Positions 43,454 to 52,488 of a DNA stretch of 64,000 nt are shown here, piece by piece (position 1 is the stretch's first letter; each line of letters opens with the position of its first letter). Made by a program: the position numbers and the translations under genes. Below the pieces are notes generated by a model that was not told the DNA's origin, did not search any database, and saw only the letters and a list, made by a program, of their open reading frames with translations. The DNA is from an uncultured Luteimonas sp. (GTDB lineage: Bacteria > Pseudomonadota > Gammaproteobacteria > Xanthomonadales > Xanthomonadaceae), in the NCBI GenBank assembly GCA_938008415.1, contig CALLKI010000063.1, positions 31,569 through 95,568 on the forward strand. Reading direction: 5' to 3'.

Positions 43454-46400
43454 ATGAAGGCCAGCCACACGAAACTCCGTCGTGCCGCGCTAAGCGTGGC
43501 ACTTGGTGCGTGCCTGTCCGCCGCGGCCCCGCTGGCCATGGCGCAGGCCGTCACCGGCGCCATCGCCGGCCGGGCCAATGCCGGCGACCAGATCGTGATC
43601 ACCCACGAGGCCACCGGTGCGACGAGGACGGTGACCGTCGGCCGGGACGGCGCCTACCGCATCACCCAGCTGCCAATCGGCGACTACACCCTGAGCGTCA
43701 TGCGCGATGGCCGCCCGATCGGCGAGCCGGTGGAAGTGAACGTGTCCGTGGGCGGCACGACCACCGTCAACCTGAGCGCGGAGGGACGCGTCGCCAACCT
43801 GGATGCCATCCAGGTGATCGGTACGCGCATCATCAACCGCGTCGACGTGCATTCGACCGAGTCGGCCACCAACATCACCCGCGAGGAGTGGGCGCGGCTG
43901 CCGGTCGAGCAGAGCCTGTCCTCGGTCGCGCTGCTGGCGCCAGGCGTGATCACCGGCAATTCGAGCTTCGGCGGCATCTCCTTCGGTGGCTCGTCGGTCG
44001 CCGAGAACTCGGTGTACATCAACGGCCTCAACGTCACCGACTTCTACCGCCGCCAGAGTTTCTCCACCGCGCCATTCGCGTTCTTCCAGGAATACCAGGT
44101 CAAGACCGGTGGCTACTCGGTCGAGTTCGGCCGCGCCACCGGCGGCGTGATCAACGCGGTCACGCGCTCGGGCAGCAACAGGTTCGAGGGCGGCGTCCAG
44201 GTCACCTTCGAGCCCGAGGCATGGAAGGCGTCCCGCAAGGATCGCGAATTCCACGCGCAGAACTCCAACGGCACCCAGGTTGACGCCTTCTACCGGGCCA
44301 GCCGCGACCGCAGCACCTTCACCAAGACCAACGTCTGGGCGTCCGGCCCGCTGGTCAAGGACAGGCTGTTCCTGTTCGCGATGTACGAGTACCGCGACAC
44401 GAATTCGGTGAATACCAACGATTCGGGGACCCTGTTCTACGACAACAAGACCGGCGACGGCTTCTGGGGCGCGAAGCTGGACTGGCGCATCACCGACAAC
44501 CAGCTGCTCGAACTGCTGGCGTTCTCGGACGAAAGCCAGACCGACCAGGTCGTCTATGACTACGACTGGGAGACCGGGGAGAAGGCGGATCCCGGCCCCC
44601 GGATCCTGGAGAGCGGCGGCCGCAGCGGGTCGGTGACCTACACCGTGCACATCGGGCAGAACTTCACCGCCAAGGCGATGGCCGGCGTGAACAAGAGCAG
44701 TTCGTTCACGCGTTCGCCCGTGGATGACGTCTGCTCCGGCGTGTTCGTGGATTCCAGCTACCGCTCGGTGTACGAGTCGATGGGGTCTCCACGGGTCGGA
44801 TGCCACCCGACCGGCAGTTCCGTCATCTACCATACCGACGAGCGCGAGGTGGGTCGCCTCGACTTCGAATGGTCCCTGGGCGACCACTTCATCCGCTTCG
44901 GCCTGGACCGCGAGGTGATGTCGACCGACCGGATCAACCGCTATCCGGGCGACGGCCGCACCTACACCGCCTACCGCCTGGGGGCGGGCGAGCAGCTCGA
45001 CAACGGCGCGACGTTGCCGCCCGGGGTGACCGACATCATCATGGCGCGCGAGCTGCGCGAGGGCGGCGTGTTCGAGTCCACGGCGACCGCCTGGTACGTC
45101 GAGGACAACTGGAACGTCACGCCGACCCTGCTGCTGAACCTTGGCGTCCGCGTGGACGAGTTCCACAACAAGACCGCCGCGGGCACCACCTTCATCAAGC
45201 TCGACAACCTGGTCTCGCCGCGTTTCGGCTTCTCGTGGGACATGCGCGGTGACGGCACCGCCAAGCTGTTCGGCAACCTCGGCCGCTACTACCTGCCGGT
45301 GACCAACAACATCACCGCCAACTTCGCCGAGGGCCGCATCGACGAGCGCACCTTCTACGCCCTGGAAGGCTGGCGCGCCGCGAACGACCCGTTGACCGGC
45401 GGCACCTACTACGAGCCCATCCTTGGCCAGCAGATCGGCCCGGTGGACGACAGCATGAACGTCATCGTCAACGACCTGCGCCAGCAGATCGATGCCGATC
45501 CCGACGCGGTGTACCAGGACGAGGCCATCATCGGCTTCCAGCAGATGCTGAACCAGGCCTGGTCGTGGGGTGTGAACGCGACCTACCGGCGCATGAAGAA
45601 CGCGCTTGACGACATCCGCATCAACCACACCCCGTGCGGCCCGGTCGGTTTCAACCTGTGGCCAATCGGCAACCCGGGCAAGCCGCTGACGATCTGGGGC
45701 GATGCTTCCATCGGCTGTGAGACCGAGGGCTGGATCACGATCGACACTTCGCGCGACGGCTACATCAAGGGTGGCAGCGGCGAGGTCGTGGGCTACGCCG
45801 AGCCCAAGCGGACCTACAAGGCCATCGAGTTCCAGATCGACCGCGCATGGGACGGCAAGTGGGCCTTCAATGCGTCCTACATCTGGTCGAAGCTGGAGGG
45901 CAACCACGAGGGGCCGGTCAACTCCGACACCAACTTCGGCGAGACCGGCATGGTCCAGCACTGGGACCATCCGGCCAACAACGAGGCCTACGGCCCCCTG
46001 TTCAACGACCATCGCCACCAGATCAAGATCCGTGGCAGCTACGCGCTGAACCACATCTGGTCGTTCGGCGCGGTGCTGACGGCGATGTCGGGTGCCCCGA
46101 TCAACCGCTTCGGCGTGATGTGGCCGAACGACAGCAACAGCGCCGCCAGCTTCACGTCCGAGGGTTCCGGCGGCGGCACCTTCTGGAACTGCGTGGCCAA
46201 CTGCAACGGCGCGTGGAACGAGCGTGTGTTCGAATTCGTCGGCCGCGGAGCGGGCGGACGCATGCCCTGGACCTACAACCTGGGCGCGAACGTCACCTGG
46301 AAGCTCCCGGTGGACGGCATCGACCTCAGCGCGCGCCTGTCGGTGTACAACCTGCTCAACAGCGATGAGGTGATCAACGTCCGGCAGCGCTATGAGGCCA

Positions 46401-46489
46401 ATCCCGGCGTGGTCCGCGGCCTGTGGGGTACCGGTACCCGCTGGCAGTCGCCGCGTTATACCCAGCTGGTCGTGACCTGGAACTTCTGA
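43454..46489 (+). CDS. TonB-dependent receptor, Oar-like, with carboxypeptidase-regulatory domain
   Basis: A 1011-residue outer-membrane transporter. Signal peptide 1-30 (ending PLAMA-QA), then a carboxypeptidase-regulatory-like beta domain (about 32-105; AIAGRANAGDQIVITHEATGATRTV), a TonB-box-like region (LDAIQVIGTRI), a plug (about 130-250) and a long barrel ending in ...LVVTWNF with the terminal Phe signature. This is the Oar type often used for peptides or large substrates. ATG 43454 is set by the signal peptide and GGGGAGA upstream. It faces away from the salvage operon and ends in a strong terminator. Ligand unknown; murein peptides are proposed from context. Confidence 0.9.
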   Translation: MKASHTKLRRAALSVALGACLSAAAPLAMAQAVTGAIAGRANAGDQIVITHEATGATRTVTVGRDGAYRITQLPIGDYTLSVMRDGRPIGEPVEVNVSVGGTTTVNLSAEGRVANLDAIQVIGTRIINRVDVHSTESATNITREEWARLPVEQSLSSVALLAPGVITGNSSFGGISFGGSSVAENSVYINGLNVTDFYRRQSFSTAPFAFFQEYQVKTGGYSVEFGRATGGVINAVTRSGSNRFEGGVQVTFEPEAWKASRKDREFHAQNSNGTQVDAFYRASRDRSTFTKTNVWASGPLVKDRLFLFAMYEYRDTNSVNTNDSGTLFYDNKTGDGFWGAKLDWRITDNQLLELLAFSDESQTDQVVYDYDWETGEKADPGPRILESGGRSGSVTYTVHIGQNFTAKAMAGVNKSSSFTRSPVDDVCSGVFVDSSYRSVYESMGSPRVGCHPTGSSVIYHTDEREVGRLDFEWSLGDHFIRFGLDREVMSTDRINRYPGDGRTYTAYRLGAGEQLDNGATLPPGVTDIIMARELREGGVFESTATAWYVEDNWNVTPTLLLNLGVRVDEFHNKTAAGTTFIKLDNLVSPRFGFSWDMRGDGTAKLFGNLGRYYLPVTNNITANFAEGRIDERTFYALEGWRAANDPLTGGTYYEPILGQQIGPVDDSMNVIVNDLRQQIDADPDAVYQDEAIIGFQQMLNQAWSWGVNATYRRMKNALDDIRINHTPCGPVGFNLWPIGNPGKPLTIWGDASIGCETEGWITIDTSRDGYIKGGSGEVVGYAEPKRTYKAIEFQIDRAWDGKWAFNASYIWSKLEGNHEGPVNSDTNFGETGMVQHWDHPANNEAYGPLFNDHRHQIKIRGSYALNHIWSFGAVLTAMSGAPINRFGVMWPNDSNSAASFTSEGSGGGTFWNCVANCNGAWNERVFEFVGRGAGGRMPWTYNLGANVTWKLPVDGIDLSARLSVYNLLNSDEVINVRQRYEANPGVVRGLWGTGTRWQSPRYTQLVVTWNF

Positions 46490-46531
46490 CGGTTGCGGGA
46501 CAGGCGGGCCGGCCCTTCCGGCCGCCCGCCA

Positions 46532-46573
46532 GCCGCTGGCGGCACGCCGGGGCCGCCAGCGGCCGTTTTTTTT
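46532..46573 (+). terminator. Strong terminator after the first receptor
   Basis: A perfect 12-bp stem (46532-46543 with 46552-46563), 8-base loop and a run of eight T (46566-46573), 43 bases after the stop codon. Confidence 0.92.
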
Positions 46574-46648
46574 CGGCCGGAACCCGATGCCCACGGAGGA
46601 CTCCAGCGATAAATCTTCAGCGCCGGAGTACTGGCCAGGAATAAAAAA

Positions 46649-46677
46649 TTGACATCCGTGTTACGGGCATGTTAAGC
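46649..46677 (+). promoter_or_regulatory. Promoter of the second TonB receptor operon
   Basis: TTGACA (46649-46654), 17-base spacer and TTAAGC (46672-46677), with CATGTTA at 46668-46674 and an A-rich GAATAAAAAA just upstream. Predicted leader is about 108 nt. The layout resembles that at 43061-43097. The rest of this 302-base gap holds the previous terminator and nothing else I can name. Confidence 0.65.
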
Positions 46678-46791
46678 AGGGGTGAAGAGAGGGGTAGGGC
46701 GTCAGGCGCCACGAGGGCACCCGGGGTTGCAAGGGGGGCCCTGGCTCCAGCCGATACCAGCCAGTCGATTGCCTACCGGGGGAACAACCGA

Positions 46792-49683
46792 ATGACCGCA
46801 GTCCATCCACGCAACAAGAAACCGCTGTTCGTCCTGTCCGCGCTTTCCGGCGCGATTGCCATGGCCCTGGCCGGCGTGGCGGGGGCGCAGGATGCCGTGC
46901 CGGGCGACCAGGCCAGGACCCTCGACACCGTGCAGGTGACCGGTTCGCGCATCAAGCGCGCGGACGTGGAGGCTGCGCTTCCCGTCACCGTGATCCAGCG
47001 CCAGCAGATCGAGGCGCAGGGCATCACCTCCGCCGAACAGCTGCTGATGTACCTGAACATCGCCGGCAACGGCTCGGACAACCTCGCCGCCAACAGCGGT
47101 ATCGCACCTGCCGAGCTGCGCGGCATGAACGGCGTGTCCGGCGCCAACCTGCGTGGCCAGGGCTCGGACGCGACCCTGGTCCTGCTCAATGGCCGCCGCG
47201 TCGCGACCCACGGCCTGCGCGGCACTGCGGTGGACCTGAACTCGATCCCGTTCGCCGCCATCGAGCGCGTGGAGGTGCTGCGCGACGGCGCCTCGGCCGT
47301 GTACGGCACCGACGCGATCGGCGGCGTGATCAACTTCATCACCAAGACCGACTACCAGGGCCTCCAGGTCAACGCCTTCGTCGACATGACCGAGGAGGGG
47401 GGCGGCAACATCTATTCCACGAACGTCCTGTTCGGCAAGGGCGACCTCGACACCGACCGCTGGAACGTGTTCGCCACGGTCGCCTACAAGAAGAATGACA
47501 TCCTGCGCGGCAACGCGCGCGACTTCTCCAACGGCTTCCAGCCCGAGCGCGGCCTGTCGCCCGACACCCGCGGCACGCCGTTCGCAACGATCTTCAACTT
47601 CGACGGCAGCTTGACCGGCTCTTCCCTGGTCGCGCCGGATGGTGCGGTCGTCAACGGCGTGAACATCCTCAACCTGCCGGGAGGCCCGGGTTGCGAGGCC
47701 GGTGGCGAGATGATGGGGCCGTACGACTACCGGCTGTGGGCGACCACCGCGACCAACGTCGCCTCGCGCTACGGCTGCGCCTGGGACTACCCGGCAGCCG
47801 CGGTGATGCAGCAGCCGCAGGAGAGCGTGCAGTTCATCGGCCGTGCCTCGTTCAAGATCAGCGACAACCACCAGGCCTACTTCGAGCTGATGGGTTCCGA
47901 CGTCGATGCGAACCGCATCTTCGAGCCCAACCAGATCTCGTCCAGCTCGAGTGCCACGGCGGTCTTCAACCCCTCGACCTGGTTCCCGCTCAACGACCTC
48001 ACGCGTGAGACCTACGACATGGTCTACAACGCGATGGCGGCCTATTTCGGCGCCGACCAGCTGACCTACGGCGCGCCCATCGCCTACCGCTGGCGCTGCA
48101 TGGTCTGCGGCCCGCGCGAGATCCAGACGAACACCAAGGCCTACCGCGTGCTGGCCGCGCTCGAGGGCCAGATCGGCAACTGGGATTACAGCCTGGGCCT
48201 GTCCCGTTCCAGCAGCGAGTCCGAATCCAGGCTCGGTTCCGGCTACCACTACGTCGAGGGCCTGCAGCAGGTCCTTGGCAGCGGCCTGCTCAACCCGTTC
48301 CTGATGCCGGGCCAGGAGCAGCGTCCGGAGGCGATCGCCGCGCTCGAGGCGGCCTCGGCCCGCGGCGTGGTGCTCTACGGCGGCCGTTCCATCGTGACCG
48401 CCCTCGACGCGACCTTCTCCAGCAGCATCGCGCCCCTGCCGGGCGGCGACCTGCAGCTGGCGTTCGGCGTGGACCTGCGCCGCGAGGAGTTCGAGTTCAA
48501 CGGCGACCGCCGTGCCGCCGAGAGCCGCCCGGCGATCTTCAACGCGCCGTTCGACGACGCCAACGCCCTGCCGCAGGTCGCCCGCAACATCAAGGCGGTG
48601 TTCACCGAGATCTACCTGCCGCTGCTCGAGAGGCTGGAGGTGACGCTGGCGGCCCGCTACGACGAGTACGACGGCTTCGGCGGCACCGCGAACCCGAAGG
48701 TGTCGTTCAAGTGGCGGCCGATCGATTCGCTGGCCTTCCGTGGCGCCTACAGCACGGGCTTCAAGGCGCCCGAGTTCAGCAAGCTGTTCAGCGGCACCCA
48801 GGAGCTGCAGAACACCGCGCTCGACGTGGCCGACCCGGGCAAGTGCCCGGGTGGCGTGGTCGACGAGACCCGTCCGGGCTGCGAGATGATCCGCCCGAAC
48901 ATCCTGACCGGCGGCAACCCGAACCTGAAGCCGGAGGAAGCGCGCCAGAGGAGCTTCGGCCTGGTGTTCTCGCCGGTCGACTGGTTCAACATGAGCCTCG
49001 ACTGGTGGGAGATCGAGCGCATCCGCACCATCCGCAACGCGCCCGACCTGGACGTGCTGCGTGACTACTACGACCTGTTCCGCGACAACTGGATCCGCGA
49101 CGCGAATGGCGACGTCGTCCTGATCGACCGCCGCTTCGTGAACTCGGGTGGCACGCTGATGAGCGGCGTCGAGCTCGACATGAACTTCCGTGGCGAGCTG
49201 GCCGGCGGCACCTGGCGCGTGAACTTCAACGGCAGCTACCTGGACAACTTCCAGGAGAAGTTGCTGGAGTTCATGCCGTACAGCGAGAACAAGGTCGGCC
49301 AGTACGTCCGCTACTACAGCATCCCGCTGAAGTGGAAGCACACCCTGGGCTTCAACTGGTCGAGGGGTGACTGGTCGCATACGCTGACTCAGGTCTACCG
49401 CCACGGCTACATGGACGAAAAGCCGACCAGCGTCGAGACCGGCCACTACATCCCGCCGGAGTGGAACCCGCGCGTCGACCGCTACATCACCTACAACTAC
49501 AGCGTGCGCTACACCGGGTTCGACAGGCTTGAGCTGACCTTCGGCATCAAGAACCTGCTTGACCGGGATCCGCCGTTCACCGCCCACAAGAACGACTGGG
49601 CGAGCGGTGCCGGCTGGGAGCCGCGCGTCGCCGACCCGCGCGGCCGCGCCTACACGCTGGCTGTCAGGTACGACTTCTGGTGA
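46792..49683 (+). CDS. TonB-dependent receptor
   Basis: A 963-residue outer-membrane receptor. Signal peptide 1-33 (FVLSALSGAIAMALAGVAGAQ), then the TonB-box/plug start LDTVQVTGSRIKRADVEAALP, plug motifs NLRGQGSDATLVLLNGRR and VEVLRDGASAVYGTDAIGGVINF, and a barrel ending in LAVRYDFW with an aromatic last residue. It lacks the N-terminal extension of the first receptor and belongs to the large sugar/peptide-uptake group typical of Xanthomonadaceae. ATG 46792 follows GGGGGA by 8 bases. Its stop codon overlaps the start of the serine hydrolase, so both are one transcript. Confidence 0.93.
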   Translation: MTAVHPRNKKPLFVLSALSGAIAMALAGVAGAQDAVPGDQARTLDTVQVTGSRIKRADVEAALPVTVIQRQQIEAQGITSAEQLLMYLNIAGNGSDNLAANSGIAPAELRGMNGVSGANLRGQGSDATLVLLNGRRVATHGLRGTAVDLNSIPFAAIERVEVLRDGASAVYGTDAIGGVINFITKTDYQGLQVNAFVDMTEEGGGNIYSTNVLFGKGDLDTDRWNVFATVAYKKNDILRGNARDFSNGFQPERGLSPDTRGTPFATIFNFDGSLTGSSLVAPDGAVVNGVNILNLPGGPGCEAGGEMMGPYDYRLWATTATNVASRYGCAWDYPAAAVMQQPQESVQFIGRASFKISDNHQAYFELMGSDVDANRIFEPNQISSSSSATAVFNPSTWFPLNDLTRETYDMVYNAMAAYFGADQLTYGAPIAYRWRCMVCGPREIQTNTKAYRVLAALEGQIGNWDYSLGLSRSSSESESRLGSGYHYVEGLQQVLGSGLLNPFLMPGQEQRPEAIAALEAASARGVVLYGGRSIVTALDATFSSSIAPLPGGDLQLAFGVDLRREEFEFNGDRRAAESRPAIFNAPFDDANALPQVARNIKAVFTEIYLPLLERLEVTLAARYDEYDGFGGTANPKVSFKWRPIDSLAFRGAYSTGFKAPEFSKLFSGTQELQNTALDVADPGKCPGGVVDETRPGCEMIRPNILTGGNPNLKPEEARQRSFGLVFSPVDWFNMSLDWWEIERIRTIRNAPDLDVLRDYYDLFRDNWIRDANGDVVLIDRRFVNSGGTLMSGVELDMNFRGELAGGTWRVNFNGSYLDNFQEKLLEFMPYSENKVGQYVRYYSIPLKWKHTLGFNWSRGDWSHTLTQVYRHGYMDEKPTSVETGHYIPPEWNPRVDRYITYNYSVRYTGFDRLELTFGIKNLLDRDPPFTAHKNDWASGAGWEPRVADPRGRAYTLAVRYDFW

Positions 49684-51320
49684 TGGCTGGTGGCACGTCG
49701 CGTCATGGAAACGGCCTGCTTGCAGGCTGTTTCCTTTCATGGCTCCTGGTGGCGCTGTCGGCGTGCGCGTTCGCGTCTGCACCGGACCCCACGGGAGTGG
49801 CCGGCCCGGACCGGCGCGCCGTGGACGCCGCGTTCGACGAGGCGTTCGAGCGCTACGGGCTGCCGGGGCTGGCGGTCGGCATCGTCGTGGACGGAGAGGT
49901 CGTCTACACCCGGACCAGGGGAGAGCTCGAGGCCGGTGGCGGTCGCGCCGTGGACGCCGGCACCCTGTTCAAGGTGGCCTCGAACACCAAGTCGATGACC
50001 ACGGCTCTGCTGGCCCGGCTCGTCGACCAGGGCAGGCTGCAGTGGGACGATCCGGTGGTGAAGTACCTCCCGGACTTCCGCATGTACGACGACTGGGTCA
50101 CGCGCGAGATGCAGGTGCGCGACCTGCTGATCCACAACAGCGGGTTGGGGGCGGGCGCAGGCGACCTGATGTTCTGGCCGGAGCCGAACCTGTTCACGCG
50201 CCAGGACGTGATCGCCGGCCTGCGGTACCTGAAGCCCGTCTACAGCTTCCGCTCGCGCTATGCCTACGACAACACACTGTACGTCGTCGCGGGCGAGGTG
50301 GCCGCCGCCGCGGGCGGCGCGCCGTACGACGTGCTGCTGCGGCGCGAGGTCTTCGCCCCGCTCGGCATGGACCGCTGCCAGGTGGGCGAGTGGAGGCGCG
50401 ACGAGGTCGGCAACGTCGCCCAGGCGCACATGCGCAGCGGCGGGCGCAACGTTGTGATCCGCGCCGACGAGGAAGTCATCCCCGACGTGCCGATGATGGC
50501 GGCCGGCGGCGTCCGCTGCAGCCTCAACGACATGCTGAAATGGGTGCGGGCCTGGCTGCAGCCGGATGGCGACATCCTCGCCGAGGATGGCAGCCGCTGG
50601 CTGTCGCGCAGGCAGCGCGAGGAGCTGTGGAAGACCCACATGCCGATGCCGGTCACCCGCCAGATGCGCGAATGGGACCGCAGCCATTTCCATGCCTACG
50701 GCTACGGCTGGCGGTTGACCGACGTGGACGGGACCTGGAAGGTCTCGCATACCGGCACGCTGGCCGGCATGTACTCGGCCGTGGTGCTGCTGCCGGAGAA
50801 GAACGCCGGCATCGTGTTCCTGAGCAATGGCGAGGCCGGGGAGGCGCGGACCGTGCTGCCCCAGGTCCTGGTCAAGCAGTTCACGGATCCGGGCAACGCG
50901 CGCAGGCACACGGTCGCCCACTACGCGGAATGGCTCGCGCGGGAGCGCGTCGCGTCAGCCGGTCCCGCGCCGGCAGCGCGGGCGGAACCCGCATCGCGTG
51001 CACCGGCATCTCCCGGGGAACTTGGCGATGACCTCGGCCGCTGGCGCGATCCCTGGTTCGGCGAGGTCCTGGTCTGCCCGGAAGACGGGGGCGTGCGCTT
51101 CCGCTCGTTGAAGTCGCCCAAGCTCGACGGCGACGTTATGCGCGCGGACGGGCGCCTGCTGGTGGACTGGCGCGACGAGGACGTGGACGTGGAGGCCTGG
51201 CTCGACTTCAGCGGTCCGGCTGGCGCGCGCCGCCTGCGCATGGCCAAGACCGACCCGGACGCGGATTTCAGCTACGACTACGAGGACCTCGACTTCACGA
51301 AGGTGGGTGAATGTCCGTGA
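49680..51320 (+). CDS. Serine hydrolase, beta-lactamase/D-aminopeptidase S12 family (lipoprotein)
   Basis: A 546-residue penicillin-binding-protein-like hydrolase with a signal peptide and lipobox (LSAC, Cys29). Catalytic motifs: Ser101-Asn-Thr-Lys104 (S-x-x-K), YDNTLY (Y-x-N) about residue 198, and SHTGTL (H-T-G, replacing K-T-G) about residue 358. The last 100 residues form a separate beta domain (DUF3471-like). Such enzymes include D,D-carboxypeptidases, D-aminopeptidases and esterases; given the neighbours, release of D-Ala from stem peptides is likely (inference). Starts at GTG 49680, overlapping the receptor's stop, or ATG 49683. Overlaps the dipeptidase gene by 10 bases. Confidence 0.88.
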   Translation: MMAGGTSRHGNGLLAGCFLSWLLVALSACAFASAPDPTGVAGPDRRAVDAAFDEAFERYGLPGLAVGIVVDGEVVYTRTRGELEAGGGRAVDAGTLFKVASNTKSMTTALLARLVDQGRLQWDDPVVKYLPDFRMYDDWVTREMQVRDLLIHNSGLGAGAGDLMFWPEPNLFTRQDVIAGLRYLKPVYSFRSRYAYDNTLYVVAGEVAAAAGGAPYDVLLRREVFAPLGMDRCQVGEWRRDEVGNVAQAHMRSGGRNVVIRADEEVIPDVPMMAAGGVRCSLNDMLKWVRAWLQPDGDILAEDGSRWLSRRQREELWKTHMPMPVTRQMREWDRSHFHAYGYGWRLTDVDGTWKVSHTGTLAGMYSAVVLLPEKNAGIVFLSNGEAGEARTVLPQVLVKQFTDPGNARRHTVAHYAEWLARERVASAGPAPAARAEPASRAPASPGELGDDLGRWRDPWFGEVLVCPEDGGVRFRSLKSPKLDGDVMRADGRLLVDWRDEDVDVEAWLDFSGPAGARRLRMAKTDPDADFSYDYEDLDFTKVGECP

Positions 51321-52048
51321 CGAAGTGCCTGTCATGGCGGGCGGCCGCATTGGCCGCGTTGGTCCTGCTCGGCAGCGGTTGCCGGCAGGGTGCCGGGGAT
51401 GCCGATCCCGACGTCTCGCCGGCACGCGATGCCGCCGAGGCCGGCATGGTCGATGTCGCCACGGTGGTCCAGGGGCTCGACACCGACATCCGCTACGCAG
51501 GCCCGGACAATTTCACCGGTGGACCGGTGGACGGCTACGAGGCGGGCAAGTGCTACCTGCATGCGGTGGTGGCCGATGCGCTCGGGCGCGTGGAAGCGCG
51601 CCTGCGCGAAGAAGGCCTGCGGTTGCGGGTGTTCGACTGCTACCGGCCGATGCGCGCGGTCCGGCACTTCGTGCGCTGGGCCGCGCAGCCGGAGGACCCG
51701 GCCACGCGCCAGCTCTGGCATCCGGGCATCGACAAGTCGAAGCTGATTCCCGGCTACATTTCCGACCGATCGGGCCACAGCCGTGGCGCGACGGTGGACC
51801 TGACGCTGCTTTCGTGCGATGCCCGGGGCAACTGCGCGGAACTCGACATGGGCACGCCGTTCGACTTCTTCGACCCGAGCGCCAATACCGCGCACGAGGG
51901 AATCACGCCGGAGCAGCGGCGCAACCGCGAGCGCCTGGTCGAGGCGATGGCGCGCGAGGGTTTCGCCAACTATCCGATGGAGTGGTGGCACTTCACCTAC
52001 AAGCCGGAACCCACTCCCGGGACGTTCTTCGACTTCCCGGTGCGTTGA
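51311..52048 (+). CDS. D-alanyl-D-alanine dipeptidase (VanX/DdpX type, lipoprotein)
   Basis: M15D zinc peptidase of 245 residues that splits D-Ala-D-Ala. Signal peptide with a lipobox-like LLGSGC (Cys24). All VanX residues are present: Arg112 in DCYRP, zinc ligands His156 and Asp163 in SGHSRGATVDL, catalytic Glu224 and zinc ligand His227 in EWWH. There are no vanH or vanA genes and no two-component system nearby, so this is a nutritional DdpX-like enzyme, not glycopeptide resistance. As an exported lipoprotein it differs from cytoplasmic VanX. Last gene of the rightward operon. Confidence 0.93.
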   Translation: MSVTKCLSWRAAALAALVLLGSGCRQGAGDADPDVSPARDAAEAGMVDVATVVQGLDTDIRYAGPDNFTGGPVDGYEAGKCYLHAVVADALGRVEARLREEGLRLRVFDCYRPMRAVRHFVRWAAQPEDPATRQLWHPGIDKSKLIPGYISDRSGHSRGATVDLTLLSCDARGNCAELDMGTPFDFFDPSANTAHEGITPEQRRNRERLVEAMAREGFANYPMEWWHFTYKPEPTPGTFFDFPVR

Positions 52049-52080
52049 CGGGCATGCCGCTGGACCGCGGGAAACTGCGG

Positions 52081-52254
52081 TCAGCCGATCTTCTTGAAGG
52101 TGTTGGTATTGCCCAGGCGCTCGATCTTGCCGCCCGCCTTGCGGAAGGCCTCGAGGTCGGCGGCGAGCTGCTCGCGGGTCAGCGTGGCCTGTTGCTTGCT
52201 GCTGGAGCGGGAGGGCTTGCGGAGGGAGATGTTGCTGTTCTTGCTCGGCGGCAT
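52081..52254 (-). CDS. Small basic conserved protein of unknown function
   Basis: Encodes 57 residues: a Lys/Ser-rich, probably disordered first half (MPPSKNSNISLRKPSRSSSK) and a short helical second half (LTREQLAADLEAFRKAGGKIERLG) ending in a basic tail. The ATG at 52254 is preferred to an upstream in-frame one at 52317. I recall comparable small proteins annotated only as hypothetical in this family. It may bind nucleic acid, judging from charge alone. Confidence 0.6.
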   Translation of the reverse strand: MPPSKNSNISLRKPSRSSSKQQATLTREQLAADLEAFRKAGGKIERLGNTNTFKKIG

Positions 52255-52488
52255 TTCAATCGCATGGATGCGGGTGAACCGCAAGTTTAGCTTCCGGGTC
52301 GTGAAAATAACGTTCAATCAGGCCCGTATTCCCGGGAAAATCCGATATTTCCCGGCATGAACGGCGAAAATCGGCGGAATCCAACGGGAATCACCATTGC
52401 ATGCATCCGGCCCGGATATGCCAATGCCTGCTCCCCGGCCCGCATTCATCGAGGGAGCAATGCCTGCGCGGATGCGCCGCGGGCAGGC

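Noticed and set aside
51311..52048. Vancomycin resistance gene
   Set aside because: No vanA/vanH/vanS partners, and the protein is an exported lipoprotein in a nutrient-uptake operon of a Gram-negative.
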